From: Zygnema cylindricum
Lineage: Eukaryota > Streptophyta > Zygnematophyceae > Zygnematales > Zygnemataceae
Length of the DNA: 28,788 bases
Direction: 5' to 3'
Assembly (NCBI GenBank): GCA_037447655.1
Contig: JBBHKE010000055.1
Location: forward strand, 188,001 to 216,788
Shown here: positions 8,425 to 19,289 of the stretch, one piece after another
How the letters are laid out: every line of letters begins with the position of its first letter
Numbering within the stretch: position 1 is the first letter of the stretch
Program-made: the position numbers and the translations under genes
Notes under the pieces: generated by a model
The model's input: only the letters and a program-made list of their open reading frames with translations
Told to the model about the DNA's origin: nothing
The model's database searches: none

Positions 8425-9196
8425 TGTTTTTTCATTTTTTACAATTAGATAACATAAAAATAGACAAAAAAAACAAGTTTTCCTTATAAAAAATAAAGTA
8501 CAATTAAAATAAAAAAATAAAAAAACTAGAATTTAGTAATTTTATACCCGTTACCTACATTTATTTTTACTGATCTGTGTAAATTATTATTATCATTCAT
8601 CTGTATAAATTAATATTTCTAGATGGTAATTTGAGATTTATTTTGTATATTTTGTGCAAACTTTATGTTTATTTCTTATCTTTCGTTATTATCATTATTA
8701 ATTAGTTTTAGTTATTAAAATTATTTACTTGGAGTAAAGTAAGTTGTGATTACTAGCTAAATATTTATTTCTTTATTTATTCACAATTGATAGTATTATC
8801 CAACGTTATATATCTCTATAATGTTTCTTATTTACTATTGCTGATATTTTTTTGGCTATTTTGATTGTTATAATCGTTTTTATAAGTAATTAATATTTTC
8901 TTTTCGTTTTATCTATCATTGCTATTATACTTCTTTATTATTAAGATGAAAATCTATATATTATAATTATTATTATTACAGTTTGAATTTTTATGATTAT
9001 TTTCATTATAATTATTTCACGGATCCTAATTGGAAATTTGCAAAACATTACACGTAAATGTATGAACATATGGGACTTCTATCTTCAAACAAAAAACAAA
9101 AAAAAACAACTTTTCATTTGAGTACTTGTGGCAAAACTCTAAACATATGTAAAATTATGATTTTTACAATATTCACCTCAATATGTTTCTTACAGT
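8425..9196. other. AT-rich spacer, no gene seen
   Basis: Strongly AT-rich with many A and T runs and TTATTATTA-type stretches. No open frame with recognisable protein sequence and no clear repeat. Confidence 0.6.
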
Positions 9197-9411
9197 AAAC
9201 CATCACATTTTAGAGAGCACCATTGATTCGCAAAAAATAGAATTAAGAAAAGACCATGTATCTTACAAGGTTGTGAGGGATTTAATTTGACCGATGGACG
9301 ATGGAATGCCTCCACTCAATTGGTTGCTAAATAGCCATCTAAAATATCGATCATTCTCTTACCCCCCCCCCCTCCAACCTCGCCCAAAGTGCCTAACTTT
9401 AGTATAGGTGC
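9197..9411 (+). repeat. Dispersed repeat R, copy A
   Basis: Begins AAACCATCACATTTTAGAG, holds the core gaccgatggacgatggaatg at 9289-9308, CTCCACTCAATTGGTTGC after it, then a run of C (9361-9373) and AAAGTGCCTAACTTTAG. The same order of blocks recurs in copies B-E. Confidence 0.75.
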
Positions 9412-9420
9412 AAGCTTATA

Positions 9421-9811
9421 AACCGAGAACCTTTTTCCTTCATATCATTTTACTCCCCATAACTATATTTCTTTTATTACAGATAAAAATTGTGTAAGTA
9501 TGGTGAACTTTACAAAAGAGAAATTGCATTTTTTAAATAAAATAAATTGTCAATGATACAAACTCAAAAGGTAAAATTGTTTTTGTTTCTTTTTTCTCGT
9601 TGAATATCTCTTATCATTGAAAAACATTATAAAATGGAGTTACTAATTAGTATTATTATTTGTGAAAACTTGTAGCTATTATTTATCTATGATGTTTATT
9701 ACTTCCAATTTTCTTTTTAAATATTTTTTCAACAAATTGTGCAACTTAAATCAAAAAGAAAAAAAACCTGATTTTAGCAATCAATGACCCATTTAAATAG
9801 TTGTTATACAC
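9421..9811. other. AT-rich spacer between repeat copies A and B
   Basis: No coding pattern or repeat recognised. Confidence 0.5.
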
Positions 9812-9960
9812 AAACCATAACCATTTTATGTACACTTTTGATCCGTAAAATATCATAGTTGCATTGTCTTACAAGAATTTGAGGGATTTTAGTTGACCAA
9901 TGGACGATGGAATGGGTCCACTCAATCGGTTGAGGGGCAAAGATCTGTGACAGTGTCATT
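9812..9960 (+). repeat. Dispersed repeat R, copy B
   Basis: AAACCATAACCATTTTATG, then CACTTTTGATCCGTAA, core GACCAATGGACGATGGAATG from 9895, and TCCACTCAATCGGTTG. It lacks the C-rich tail of copies A and C. Confidence 0.75.
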
Positions 9961-10123
9961 TGCAATTTTAATATGTTTTGTTGCCTGATTGAACAGCAAT
10001 TTTCACGTTTTAAAAATGAATAAAATAATGAAAAACAATAACTCACTCTATTTTCAAATAGCTGTGTCATCTCTATTTAGTCATTTTATAGCTTTTTGAC
10101 GTGGTGAATTGTTTTTCGGCAAC

Positions 10124-10320
10124 AAACCATAACTATTTGCAACACACTTTTGATGCGTAACATAACCATAGTGTCACGTGTCTCACAATACTTCGAGGGA
10201 TGTCAGTTGACCGATGGACGATGGAATGCTTCCACTCAATCTGTTGCCATAAAGATATCTATGACAATGGGTATCCCACCCTATCATTCCCCACCCCAGG
10301 CATAGTGCCTCGAAGTTAGT
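10124..10320 (+). repeat. Dispersed repeat R, copy C
   Basis: AAACCATAACTATTTGC, CACTTTTGATGCGTAACATA, core at 10209-10228 identical to copy A, TTCCACTCAATCTGTTGCC, then a C-rich tail and AGTGCCTCGAAGTTAG. Confidence 0.8.
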
Positions 10321-11123
10321 TTTAGTTATATAGTTATAAGCCAATAAGCGACAAGATTAGTAAATTGATCTGATGGGATTCTATCCACAGTCACACTTTA
10401 AGAAAATGATAAACATAATTTATTCAATTCTTTCACTTTTCGATTTGATCAATATGCACACAATGTCCACACACAATCGCATTTGTTTATGGGCCCTTTG
10501 TAACTCTGTGCCTTTTGTTGTTTTTTTTGTTTTTTCTTAAAATCATGTAAAATAAAAAAATATAATAAATTGTTAAAAATTCGTAGGGTAAACACAGTTA
10601 TAAATGCATGTTATTACACCATATCGATTTCAATCACAATCTGGCCAGGCACCCTTTCTTCCTCGATTACATCATTCAATATTCACTATTTTTCAATATA
10701 AAAAATAAAATAAAAAACCCAAACCTTACACAAGTAAATGCATCATAAAAAAAATCTAAATTATTGACTATGAAAATCCGAAAGCTGAATTTGCATTTGT
10801 ACTTTGTTCAAAAAATCGAGAAATAGTTTTTGAATATATAATTTATTGTTGCTGAAAACAATTATACATTAGGAATATTAAAGTATATTACAAATTGTTA
10901 TAGCACCCGGTATTATGTTTTTAATATTCGATTCTTATTCAACACTCATATTAGTGCATAAATTATAGTCTATTAAGTGTTATTTAATATGTTATTTATA
11001 TTTAATTATTTGTAATCATTATCGTACTCTATTAAAAAAACATAACTATTTATAATCTAGTTGTTATTATCGAGAGTCATTACATTTTTATTCACGATCA
11101 TCCTTCCCTCTATCCTCCAGCAC
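10321..11123. other. AT-rich spacer, no gene seen
   Basis: No recognisable coding sequence, RNA or repeat beyond A/T runs. Confidence 0.5.
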
Positions 11124-11287
11124 AAACCATAACCATTTAGGATATACTTTTGGCGTGACGCAACATAACCATAGTGTAACGTGCCTTACAATTTTCAGAG
11201 TGGATGTCAGTTTACATCGATCATTTTCCTCCACGCTCCCTCCCTCTCCCCCCCCCAAGTGCCTCCCAATTAGAATGGACTACAAGG
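11124..11287 (+). repeat. Dispersed repeat R, copy D
   Basis: AAACCATAACCATTTAGG, ACGCAACATAACCATAGTG and TTACAATTTTCAGAGTGGA align with copy C. The core is diverged (TTTACATCGATCATTTTCC). The tail has a C run (about 11248-11257), AAGTGCCTCCCAATTAG and ATGGACTACAAGG. Confidence 0.65.
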
Positions 11288-11780
11288 TTTATCACCCAAA
11301 AAGGAAACTCAAGTATAAATATTCCGCAAGTACATATGATGATTTTTTATCAACCACATATCTTCGAAAAATTGATGAACATAACTATTTTGGACTTTTA
11401 TAAACCTTTGTTAATATTTTTAGTTGTTTTTTTTTGTAATACATGAAAAGTACATCGCCCCAAAAATCACATATTTCTGTCAAATTTCATATCTCCCGAA
11501 TACTCTTGTGTGGTTTTAATATTTTTAGTTTTCCGAAATTATTTTCCATATATTTTGAATGTCTCTATTTATAAACTACAAAAAAAAGGCAAAATCAATA
11601 GATAAAAACATCAAATAGTTAAACAACTTTGACTGTTCTAAGAGTTTTATCCTTCTTTTTTTCCCAACCTCTGTTTAAAATGTGCAATTTTGATGGCAAG
11701 AAACTCATGAAATATTTTTTGCTTTGTTACTTTTCCGCAATGTAGTTTTGGCTTTTGATTCTTAAAGAAATTTATATCGC
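11288..11780. other. AT-rich spacer, no gene seen
   Basis: Short open frames here have no recognisable protein pattern. Confidence 0.5.
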
Positions 11781-11965
11781 CTCCCCCGAAACCTCTCTCC
11801 CTCCCTCTCCTTTTCGTAAATGAGGGTTTCTTACGCTATTCCACTCTTTTGCTACAAAATAAATTCCCCGCCCCTCCCCTCCGCTCCCCTCCCCTCCCCT
11901 TCCCTCCACTCCCTTTCCCTCCCCACCCAAACATCCCCTCCCCTCCCACAGCCCTTTCCCCAAAC
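11781..11965 (+). repeat. C/T-rich low-complexity tract
   Basis: Mostly CCCCTCCCCTCC-type sequence on the plus strand, densest at 11868-11965. Followed after a short gap by a G/A-rich tract on the same strand. Confidence 0.85.
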
Positions 11966-11995
11966 TTCGCCGTTTTGTCCAATAGGAGTGTCGAG

Positions 11996-12205
11996 TGGAG
12001 GGGGGAGTTGGAGAGTAGAGGGGAAGGAAAGGTCGAGGGTTGAGGACAAAGGTTTGGAAGGTAGAGGGTAGAGGGTTGAGGGTAGAGGGTAGAGGGTAGA
12101 GGAAAGGGAGGGGGCATGGAGGTAGAAGACGTGGAGGCGTGGAGGGTAGAGGGAAAGGTTGGGAGGAGGGTAGAAGGTAAAGAAGGCTAGAGGGTAGAGG
12201 AGCAA
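11996..12205 (+). repeat. G/A-rich tract with GGGTAGA heptamers
   Basis: Almost pure purine plus T. The densest part (about 12054-12110) is a heptamer array of GGGTAGA with one GGGTTGA. Several runs of three or more G are spaced suitably for G-quadruplexes. Confidence 0.85.
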
Positions 12206-12367
12206 TTTTTGCATAGTATTATACAAATTTTGTATATATAAAAAGTAAAAATTACAAGATGTTGTGGTTTCACACCACGTAATATTTGTTACGATCCCCT
12301 CCCTCTCTCCCCCCCCGCTCAGTCACAAAGAAATAAAAATCATGAAAACCATCGGAAAAAAAAAACG

Positions 12368-12526
12368 TTAGACCACTTCTTACAAGTATTGGAGGGATTT
12401 CAGTCGACCAATGGACGATGGAATGCTTCCATTAAACTTGTTCCGAGATAGAGTTCTGCAACACCAGGCATTTCCAAAACACCAATCCCCTCTCCATTGC
12501 GTCTCGGTTAGCATGGGCTACAAGAT
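12368..12526 (+). repeat. Dispersed repeat R, copy E
   Basis: CTTACAAGTATTGGAGGGAT, core GACCAATGGACGATGGAATG from 12406, CTTCCATTAAACTTGTTCC, then ACCAGGCATT and GCATGGGCTACAAGATAA, matching the tails of copies C and D. The 5' third is missing or too diverged. Confidence 0.7.
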
Positions 12527-14004
12527 AATACACTAAAATAGAAAACAGAGTAAGACAATATAGCAACTACAAGTGAAAGACATGTAAAAAGCCCATTTTG
12601 TGAATGTTATTCAACATAAGTTTGTTGAGTTTCAACTTGTTATTAATGATTTTGACCACTCATTTTATAAAAACTAAAAAAAACACCTTTTCCATGATTA
12701 TAACATTTTCTTTCCTTAAAAATGGAGAAAGTAAAACATAATATTTACCGAATGCAAAATCTACCCCCCCTCCCTCTCCTCCACCCCCACCCAAATTCAC
12801 CATCTCCCAACCCTCACTCCTCCCCCCACCTCGCCTGCCAGCTCCTTCTCCAATTTTATAAACGAAAACACAAGTTCAAAAGAAAAACAAGTGTAACCGG
12901 AAATTTTCGGATTTTCTTTATTAAAATCGTGTAATTACTCATTTTTTTTCTTCTTTCTTGTGCATCAGATACCCCTCTTTGAGTTCACTCACAACTCTGT
13001 CAAATTTGTGAGGTTGCCGATCTCCGGCACAATGCTCCCCTCCAAACGTCTTTTAAATAGATATCTGCACCCCTTATCCAGCAGCCGGTGAACAACATCA
13101 AATTTGTTTTTCCTACCCTTTTCACACCACTCCCACCCAATTTTTTATGACTTACGAGATATTTTCATCCCCTACTATTCGTGGTCGAAAAGGCTCTTCA
13201 TTCATACTCTTACTCCCCCCCCCACCAACTCTCTCCTATCGCAGATAGTCACAAAGAACTTAACCACCTTCCCATTTCGTACAACAGGTTATCGCATTAT
13301 CTTCAAACTCCACCATTCTTCCCCCCCTCCTCCAACACCCCTCCAGTTTGAAAAATACCAAATATTTATTTGAACGCCATTGAAGGATTTTCCTGATTCT
13401 CTCACCTCCCCCTCTTTGACCCTTCACCCCCGCACTTTTTAAATACATGAAAGCACGACATTTTTTCTACCTCGCCCCTTCACCACTCTCCCCTCTCCGC
13501 TCTTTCTTGAGAAGATCGATCACACGATATAAATACAAGCGTAAGCACTCAAATTGAAAACATTCAGCTCACAAGGTTTCATAAATATTCATCCATTATG
13601 TAATAACCGAAAATGACATTTCTTCTTCCTTTTTCCCTATTTCCACAAAACACATTCAAAACTGATTCTAATACAACACATTCGACCACTACTACCTCCA
13701 TACTTAAGCAAGGGAATAAGGCTTCGACACGTCCAAACGTGCCCCTTCGCGCAACCTCCAAAAAAAATATAATTGTTGACCTAGAACACTATGTTTAAAC
13801 TAAGTAACAAGACGCAAAATGAAAATCGAAACCGAAAAATATTAGACAATACTAGACAAATAACAAAATAGACAAATCTAGCGCAAAATTGAAAATAAAA
13901 GTACACTAAACCGACTTGATTCCGCACACAGCCAATCTCCCATTGTTGACCTTATAAATACTACATCCCATCAAACAAAACGCGCGACACTCGCGCCGAT
14001 AAAG
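12527..14004. other. Spacer with C-rich islands, no gene seen
   Basis: Short pyrimidine islands at about 12762-12840, 13213-13240 and 13318-13345. The block AGTCACAAAGAA follows C runs both at 12321 and 13247, so these islands may share an origin. Open frames here are low-complexity Pro/Ser/Leu-rich and not convincing. Confidence 0.5.
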
Positions 14005-14515
14005 TACACCAAGAATTGCTATTAAAAAACAGTTGGTGATATTAGCTCTGTTTTGGGTTTAAGGCCTTAACACCAACAAAAATTAATGCTCATTTATACA
14101 CCTAACACTACTTTGGATATTCATTCCCATATTGTAAGCGTAATAATGTGATCACATATCGACGCTTGAACATGTGAGAACAAGTACTCGCTATTTTCCC
14201 TCGTCTTTATGATTGGGAATCAAATCTAAGGGCGCTTTTCTCAAGCAGCGCTTTCAATTTCTCGTATCAACGCCTTTATTTGACACTCATTTTGTATGTC
14301 TGTAAGAAATAATGAGCACTTTTAGTACAGACTGACACATTTCGTACAATACACTATTTTAAAAAAATCAAAATTATAGTAATTAACGTTGATTAAACAA
14401 CACCTACATCAACATAAAATAAAAAAATAGCCATTAATTCTAATTTATGTTCAAAGGGCCAAATTTTAGGGGCGTCGAATTAGCGTTATTAAGGCTAATA
14501 GCGATTGACGGTATA
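14005..14515 (+). mobile_element. MITE-like element M, copy 1
   Basis: About 511 bp, homologous along its length to 15452-15978. It starts TACACCAAGAATTGCTATT and ends GCGATTGACGGTATA; the ends are inverted relatives of each other (TACACC.. and ..GGTATA), possibly flanked by TA. Shared interior blocks include CGCCTTTATTTGACA, ACTGACACATTT and TTAGCGTTATTAA. No coding capacity. The superfamily is not certain. Confidence 0.65.
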
Positions 14516-14594
14516 CATCACATGTCATAAGCAAAGACCAGTACAACTCAAACAACACAATATTCTAATAAACAGGACACTTCTGGTGAAGTTC

Positions 14595-15406
14595 CATTGG
14601 GGAAAAAATGAGATTGTTTACTGAATGTCGTACAATTTCGTAACATGTCATAGAAATTTTTTTTTTGTTAGGAAAAAAAGGCTATTTAATAATTGATTTG
14701 ATTCTTCAAGGTTATGGGCATCAAACTTGACCATCGGATGCAAAATCAGATACGCCATCGGTCAAACATTTATGTTTGCAACAAGTGACGTGAAGGAGGT
14801 CAATTTTAAGAGCATGAACGTATAGCATTGCGCCTCATGGAAAAGTGAAAAAATATCCACGATGAACTCCCGATCAGGTGCATACACGTCACGAAGGCCA
14901 TGAGGCTTCCGCCAGGGTGGATGCGAGGCCACAGAAAACCGCGAGAAAATCTTTGACGGAGGATATTATTTCACGCTCCAGTTGCCATCCACTAACCATT
15001 CTGACACATATGTAGGCTTTTACAAGACACATATGTACGATTTTACAAATCTGAATTTTTGTCCGCTCATATAGATTTTATTCGATAAGTCGTACGAGTC
15101 ACTTTTCACCACCGGATGACATTTCCGTACGCTTCTACAAATCATAAGTACAGTCCGCTCATACAGATTTTATTCGATAAGTCGTACGAGCCACTTTTTA
15201 CCTCTGGTGGTACAAATATTGCGTTACCACCTTGTTGTCAAAGACTCTATATAGATTCGCATGATCGGAATAGTTTCTTACGTGGAACCAACCAACATGT
15301 GCCACGCAACAAAAAAGTCGGTTATTGACCTAACACAATGTAACGAAGGCTTTCAGTAAACGCTTTTTACGTTTACTAACACTGCCTAATGGAACCACGG
15401 CCTTAA
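14595..15406 (+). repeat. Left arm of long inverted repeat
   Basis: Aligns with the reverse complement of 17133-17818. Matching blocks from outside in: TTGTTTACTGAA, ACCATCGGATGC / GATGGCGTATCC, GTGACGTGAAGGAGGTCAAT, the GCCAGGGTGGATG block, TTTGACGGAGGATATT, AGATTTTATTCGATAAG / GAATAAAATCT, and ACCACGGCCTTAAG at the inner end. The arm is longer than its partner because of an internal tandem duplication at 15028-15211. No open frame in it resembles a transposase. Confidence 0.8.
15028..15211 (+). repeat. 92-bp tandem duplication in left arm
   Basis: GTCCGCTCAT starts at 15061 and 15153; both are followed by AGATTTTATTCGATAAGTCG. The right arm has one copy of this segment. Confidence 0.8.
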
Positions 15407-15451
15407 GAAAATGTAGATCTTGAAACAAATAGAAACAACCAATTTCGATGC

Positions 15452-15978
15452 TACACCGTGAATTGTATTAGCATTTACAAATAATTAGTGCAAAAAAAAA
15501 CAATTAGCGTTATTAACTCTAATTTGGGTTCATGGCTTTTCGCAAAGAAAAAATTAACTCTAATTTACACATAATTTTTATTTGGGTACATTTCCCTTAG
15601 GTTAGGGGGTCTAGGCTATGTTCACATTGAACATGTACGAACAAGTTAGCCTAATTTTCCCCTGCCTTTATCACTCAAAATTAAATCTGAGTGTGCTTTT
15701 TTTTGTGTCGACACACTCACTTTCGCGTGTCGATGCCTTTACTTGACAGTCTTTTTGAACGTCTGTATCAAATATCGAGCAGTTTTAGCAATGACTGACA
15801 CATTTTGTACACTACACTATTTAAAAACTGTCTAAATTACAGTTTTTAACGTTAATTAGACAATACCTATATTAGCCCAAGAAAAAAATAGAGTTATTAA
15901 TTCTATTTTAGGTTGGATAGTCAAAATTTGGGGGCGCCGAGTTAGCGTTATTAACGCTAAATTGCGATTCACGGTGTA
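15452..15978 (+). mobile_element. MITE-like element M, copy 2
   Basis: About 527 bp, between the two arms of the long inverted repeat. It starts TACACCGTGAATTG and ends ATTGCGATTCACGGTGTA, a terminal inverted repeat with perfect CACCGTGAAT ends and a TA on each side, compatible with a TA target duplication. The homology continues inward (ATTAGC / GCTAAAT). A subterminal palindrome TTAGCGTT-ATT-AACGCTAA is at 15942-15960. Non-coding. Confidence 0.7.
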
Positions 15979-16184
15979 CCAACACAAGACAACACACTGA
16001 ATAAAATCTGCCAATACAAAACAATGAAACCGTACGAGACAATAAGCATACAAAATGTTGATGCACAAAATGAAACAAACATTAAGGACGCACAAAATAA
16101 AACAAAACTTCGCGCGACTTTGGCCGATCTGCCGATTCGCACAATATTCCAACAGTGTCTAGAAGACGCGTTGTTATCTTCCCA

Positions 16185-16680
16185 CCCCCACCCCTTTTTC
16201 CCTTTCCTTCCCTGCTCCCTCCGCCCTACTCTGTACAAGATTCGTTTTCTCTCTTCTCCCCCTTTCCCCCTCTCCCAATAGTTTCCCTTGTTCACCCACA
16301 TTCTCCCTTTCTCCTCCCGAATCATCTTCCTTTCCACCATTCCCCTCTTGATCCGGATTTTGATTATTTTGTTCAGAATGCCTGGATTTCTTCTTTTCCC
16401 CACGCTGATTTGAGATCCCTATCCCCTTTTGTTTTCGGGATTTATCTTCGCTTTCGATCTTGATTTCTCTCTCCTCCACCCTCACCTTTCTTTATACCTT
16501 TAACGTGAATGGCCCCTCTTCATTGGACAATGATCGTGGTCCCTCTTTCCCTCCTTCCTTCCTTTCCTCCTTCCCCCCTTCCCTCCTTCCCTCCTTCCCC
16601 CCTTCCCTCCTTTCTTCTTTCCCCCCTTCCCTCCTTCCCTCCTTCCTTCCCACCCTCCTTCTCTCCCCCATCTTTCTTAT
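16185..16680 (+). repeat. Long polypyrimidine region with (CCTT)n
   Basis: Mostly C and T across about 500 bp, ending in a clear CCTT/CCCTT microsatellite at about 16540-16665. Open frames on either strand are low-complexity (Ser/Pro/Phe or Arg/Glu/Gly/Lys) and are rejected as genes. Confidence 0.85.
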
Positions 16681-16689
16681 ACACCCAAA

Positions 16690-17130
16690 GACACGAGCAA
16701 TGTCACGAAGACCGTAGGGGCAGCCATGACGAACCAATCAGTCGGAAGGATACGAAAGCTTGTTAGCAAGCGCCACGTGGCAGTTGAAGCTCGAAGGGAA
16801 TCTGTTTCTCAGGCTGGCAGCACTATTCCCGGTAGAGACTGTTTACTATCTTTATCTCGAGCGCCGCGAGGCAATCTGCGCAGCCAATGAGCAAACAGCT
16901 GCCAACTCGACGACCACATTTCCCACCGTATGAAACGTGCGACCCGTACAAGTCCATAGAGTACTGTACTGTACTTCGTTTGTTTCCTCGTAGGTTCGTC
17001 ACGTACTACAAGCCAAACGAAACGGGTCTTCCGGGGAATGGACGCTCCGATGAGATGTCACACGTGTGGTTAGGTAGCACGGTTGGGTCGCAGGCTTGTG
17101 GACAATTTAATAGGTACAGACGAAAATACG
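16690..17130. other. GC-richer segment with promoter-like motifs
   Basis: Between the pyrimidine tract and the right inverted arm. It contains AACCAATCAG (16733) and CAGCCAATGAG (CCAAT-type), GCCACGTGGC (about 16781, palindromic G-box) and CACACGTGTG (about 17060). It is less AT-rich than its surroundings. No gene could be tied to it; I record the motifs only. Confidence 0.3.
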
Positions 17131-17132
17131 CA

Positions 17133-17818
17133 CTAAGGCCGTGGTCCCATTAGGCGGGTGTCAGTTAACGTAACCGAAGGCTTTCGTCCCATTGTGTCGG
17201 TGCAGTTAGCGACTTGTTTTTGCGTGGCACATGCTGGTTGGTTGCCACGTAAGAAACTTTTCCTATCGTGCGAATCAAGAGTCTTTGACAGCGAGGTGAT
17301 AATGCAATATCTGTACCACCGGAGGTAAAATGTGTGTTGTAAGAGGTATTGAATAAAATCTGTACGAGTGGACGAAACTTAAGATTTGTAAAGCGTACGT
17401 AAATGTGAGAATGGTTTGTGGATGGCAATAGGACCGTGAAAGAATATCCTCCGTCAAAAAGAATTTCTTGCGGCCTCCGGTGGCCTCTCATCCACCCTGG
17501 CGGTAAGGCAAAAGGATTATGTCACGTGTATGGAACTGTTCGCGCGATGATCGTGGATATTTTTTGACTTTTATGTGACGTGTATGGAAGTAATCGTGCG
17601 ATGATCGTGGATATTTTTTGACTTTACGCGCGGCTCAATGCTATGCGTTCAGGCTCTTAAAATTGACCTCCTTCACGTCACTTGTTGCAAACTGCAAAGT
17701 TCGACCGATGGCGTATCCGACTATGCATCCGACAGTCAAGGTTGTCAAAAGAAAAACTGGTACGACATGTACGAAACAGTACAGTCTTCAGTAAACAACC
17801 TCAAATTTTCATTCAATG
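17133..17818 (-). repeat. Right arm of long inverted repeat
   Basis: Reverse-complement partner of 14595-15406; the inner end is CTAAGGCCGTGGTCCCATTA and the outer end CAGTAAACAACCTCAAA. It carries its own 54-bp tandem duplication (17517-17624) absent from the left arm. Confidence 0.8.
17517..17624 (+). repeat. 54-bp tandem duplication in right arm
   Basis: TTATGTCACGTGTATGGAAC (17517) and TTATGTGACGTGTATGGAAG (17571), both running into GCGATGATCGTGGATATTTT. About six differences between copies. Confidence 0.85.
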
Positions 17819-19135
17819 CTGATAAATGAAAATAGTCTTTCTCGTGCGCATGCAATTTATCTTTTAGCGGTGAAAGTGTGTCCCCATGTGCCAAATCGAG
17901 GGTTTTTACTGTCGTTTTCGTTTTTACCGTCGTTTTAGTCAAACACTTAGGGTACACCCCCATGTAAGCGATACTTTGAAAAAGTACTTTGGACTGTATT
18001 GAAGTGTTCCGTACTACTTAGAAAAGCGTCCCTATGTGCAATAATGAAATCGGAACTTTGATATGTGACGGTTGTAGACGTAGGTACAACTTTGTGACAG
18101 TTGACTACGACTACAAATTGTTGACGCCAATAAAAAACACCGAAAGTTGTAGACGTCTACATTTTTGTAACTTTGTGACATGGCAAATGTTTACGGTTTT
18201 GTAACATTGTGACGTTACGCTCACTTGTGAAAACATCGACGCCACAGATTCAAAAACTTTCGGCCATGGCTACCTGATTTCGTTTTCTCTAAATTTTTCG
18301 CTCTACTTCGCAAAAAAATATGCATAAAGGTAGTCAAAAGAATCATTTTTCAAATATCTTTCATTTCATTCTAGTTTTTTCGTGCCTCATTCTACAAAGT
18401 GTGAGATAAAAGTGATAGTGTGAGAGGGAGAGGGGAGAGGCGACGACAACTGAAAATTCTACCGAGGACCCATGAATGAAAGTGGAAGTCCGCGACCCCT
18501 GCAGATATTTTTTTCTTACATCCTCGTCTTTTCCGTACATGCGCGTGACGCGCAAGGAGAAAAATAGCGAGTGTTCTCCCTCGTCCTAAATTTTTCCCAC
18601 TCATGTGGCGCGTGCTTCGACCATTTTTCACCTGTCGTTAAGGTGGTGCTTTCCCTAAAATCCAGTCGCGAGGTGATTTTTGATAAAGTTTTTTGACGGC
18701 CTAGATTTTTTTCCCAAGGGTCAAAAAAAGGAAAACGCCAAAATGCGTTCACATGACGACAAACATGAAGTACATTCAAAGTATCGACTTGACGTTTGCT
18801 CTACTTTTAAAGAATTTATTTTATTGTACGGTTAAATTTTTGCTCGTACGAAACTGCGTTTTGGGTGAAAACGACAAATTAAAGGTGATACTTTAATGCA
18901 TGAGGACGTACACTTAGTGTCGTGCATCTTAAGTGAAGGGCGTACAATTCAAGTGAAAAAACAAAAAGTACAACTTGGGACATCGTCAAACTAACAATGT
19001 ACTACATTTCTATACATGTTGTCATTTTTTTGCTCTAGACCCACGGCCACATCACAAAACGTCATCTTCAAACTTTATATTATTGCAAATTGGCGATTTG
19101 TTTTTAATGAAGAATAAATGCTCCACAAATATTAA
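17819..19135. other. Unassigned region, no gene seen
   Basis: Contains a small tandem pair of GTTTTTACYGTCGTTTT (about 17909-17937) and scattered GTGAC/ACGTC words near 18060-18220, but no recognisable protein, RNA or mobile element. Confidence 0.5.
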
Positions 19136-19289
19136 TGTTGAAATCACTAGATTTAGGGGAGGTATTTTCTAGGTCTTAATTAAAATAAAAAGGAAAAGAA
19201 AAAGCAGAGGCAGCCTGCCTCCACCTTCTCTCTTTAGCCCCCATACTTGCTGTAGTGACTGAAGGAGAGAGAGGGCGGTGGAGCCATGG

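Noticed and set aside
12054-12110. GGGTAGA heptamers as an interstitial telomere
   Set aside because: The plant telomere unit is TTTAGGG; the repeat here differs and lies in a wider purine tract.
11772-12226. Overlapping Pro-rich and Gly-rich open frames
   Set aside because: Simple-sequence artefacts of the C/T and G/A tracts.
9197-12526. Repeat R as a CRISPR-like array or satellite
   Set aside because: Units are about 150-215 bp, degenerate and 0.3-1.2 kb apart in a eukaryotic setting.
16174-16767. Open frames on both strands rich in Ser/Pro/Phe or Arg/Glu/Gly/Lys
   Set aside because: They are translations of the polypyrimidine tract and CCTT microsatellite in several frames at once; no protein-like composition.
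18361-18779. Overlapping minus-strand frames of 64-87 codons
   Set aside because: No conserved motif, no start context or splice structure that I can support.
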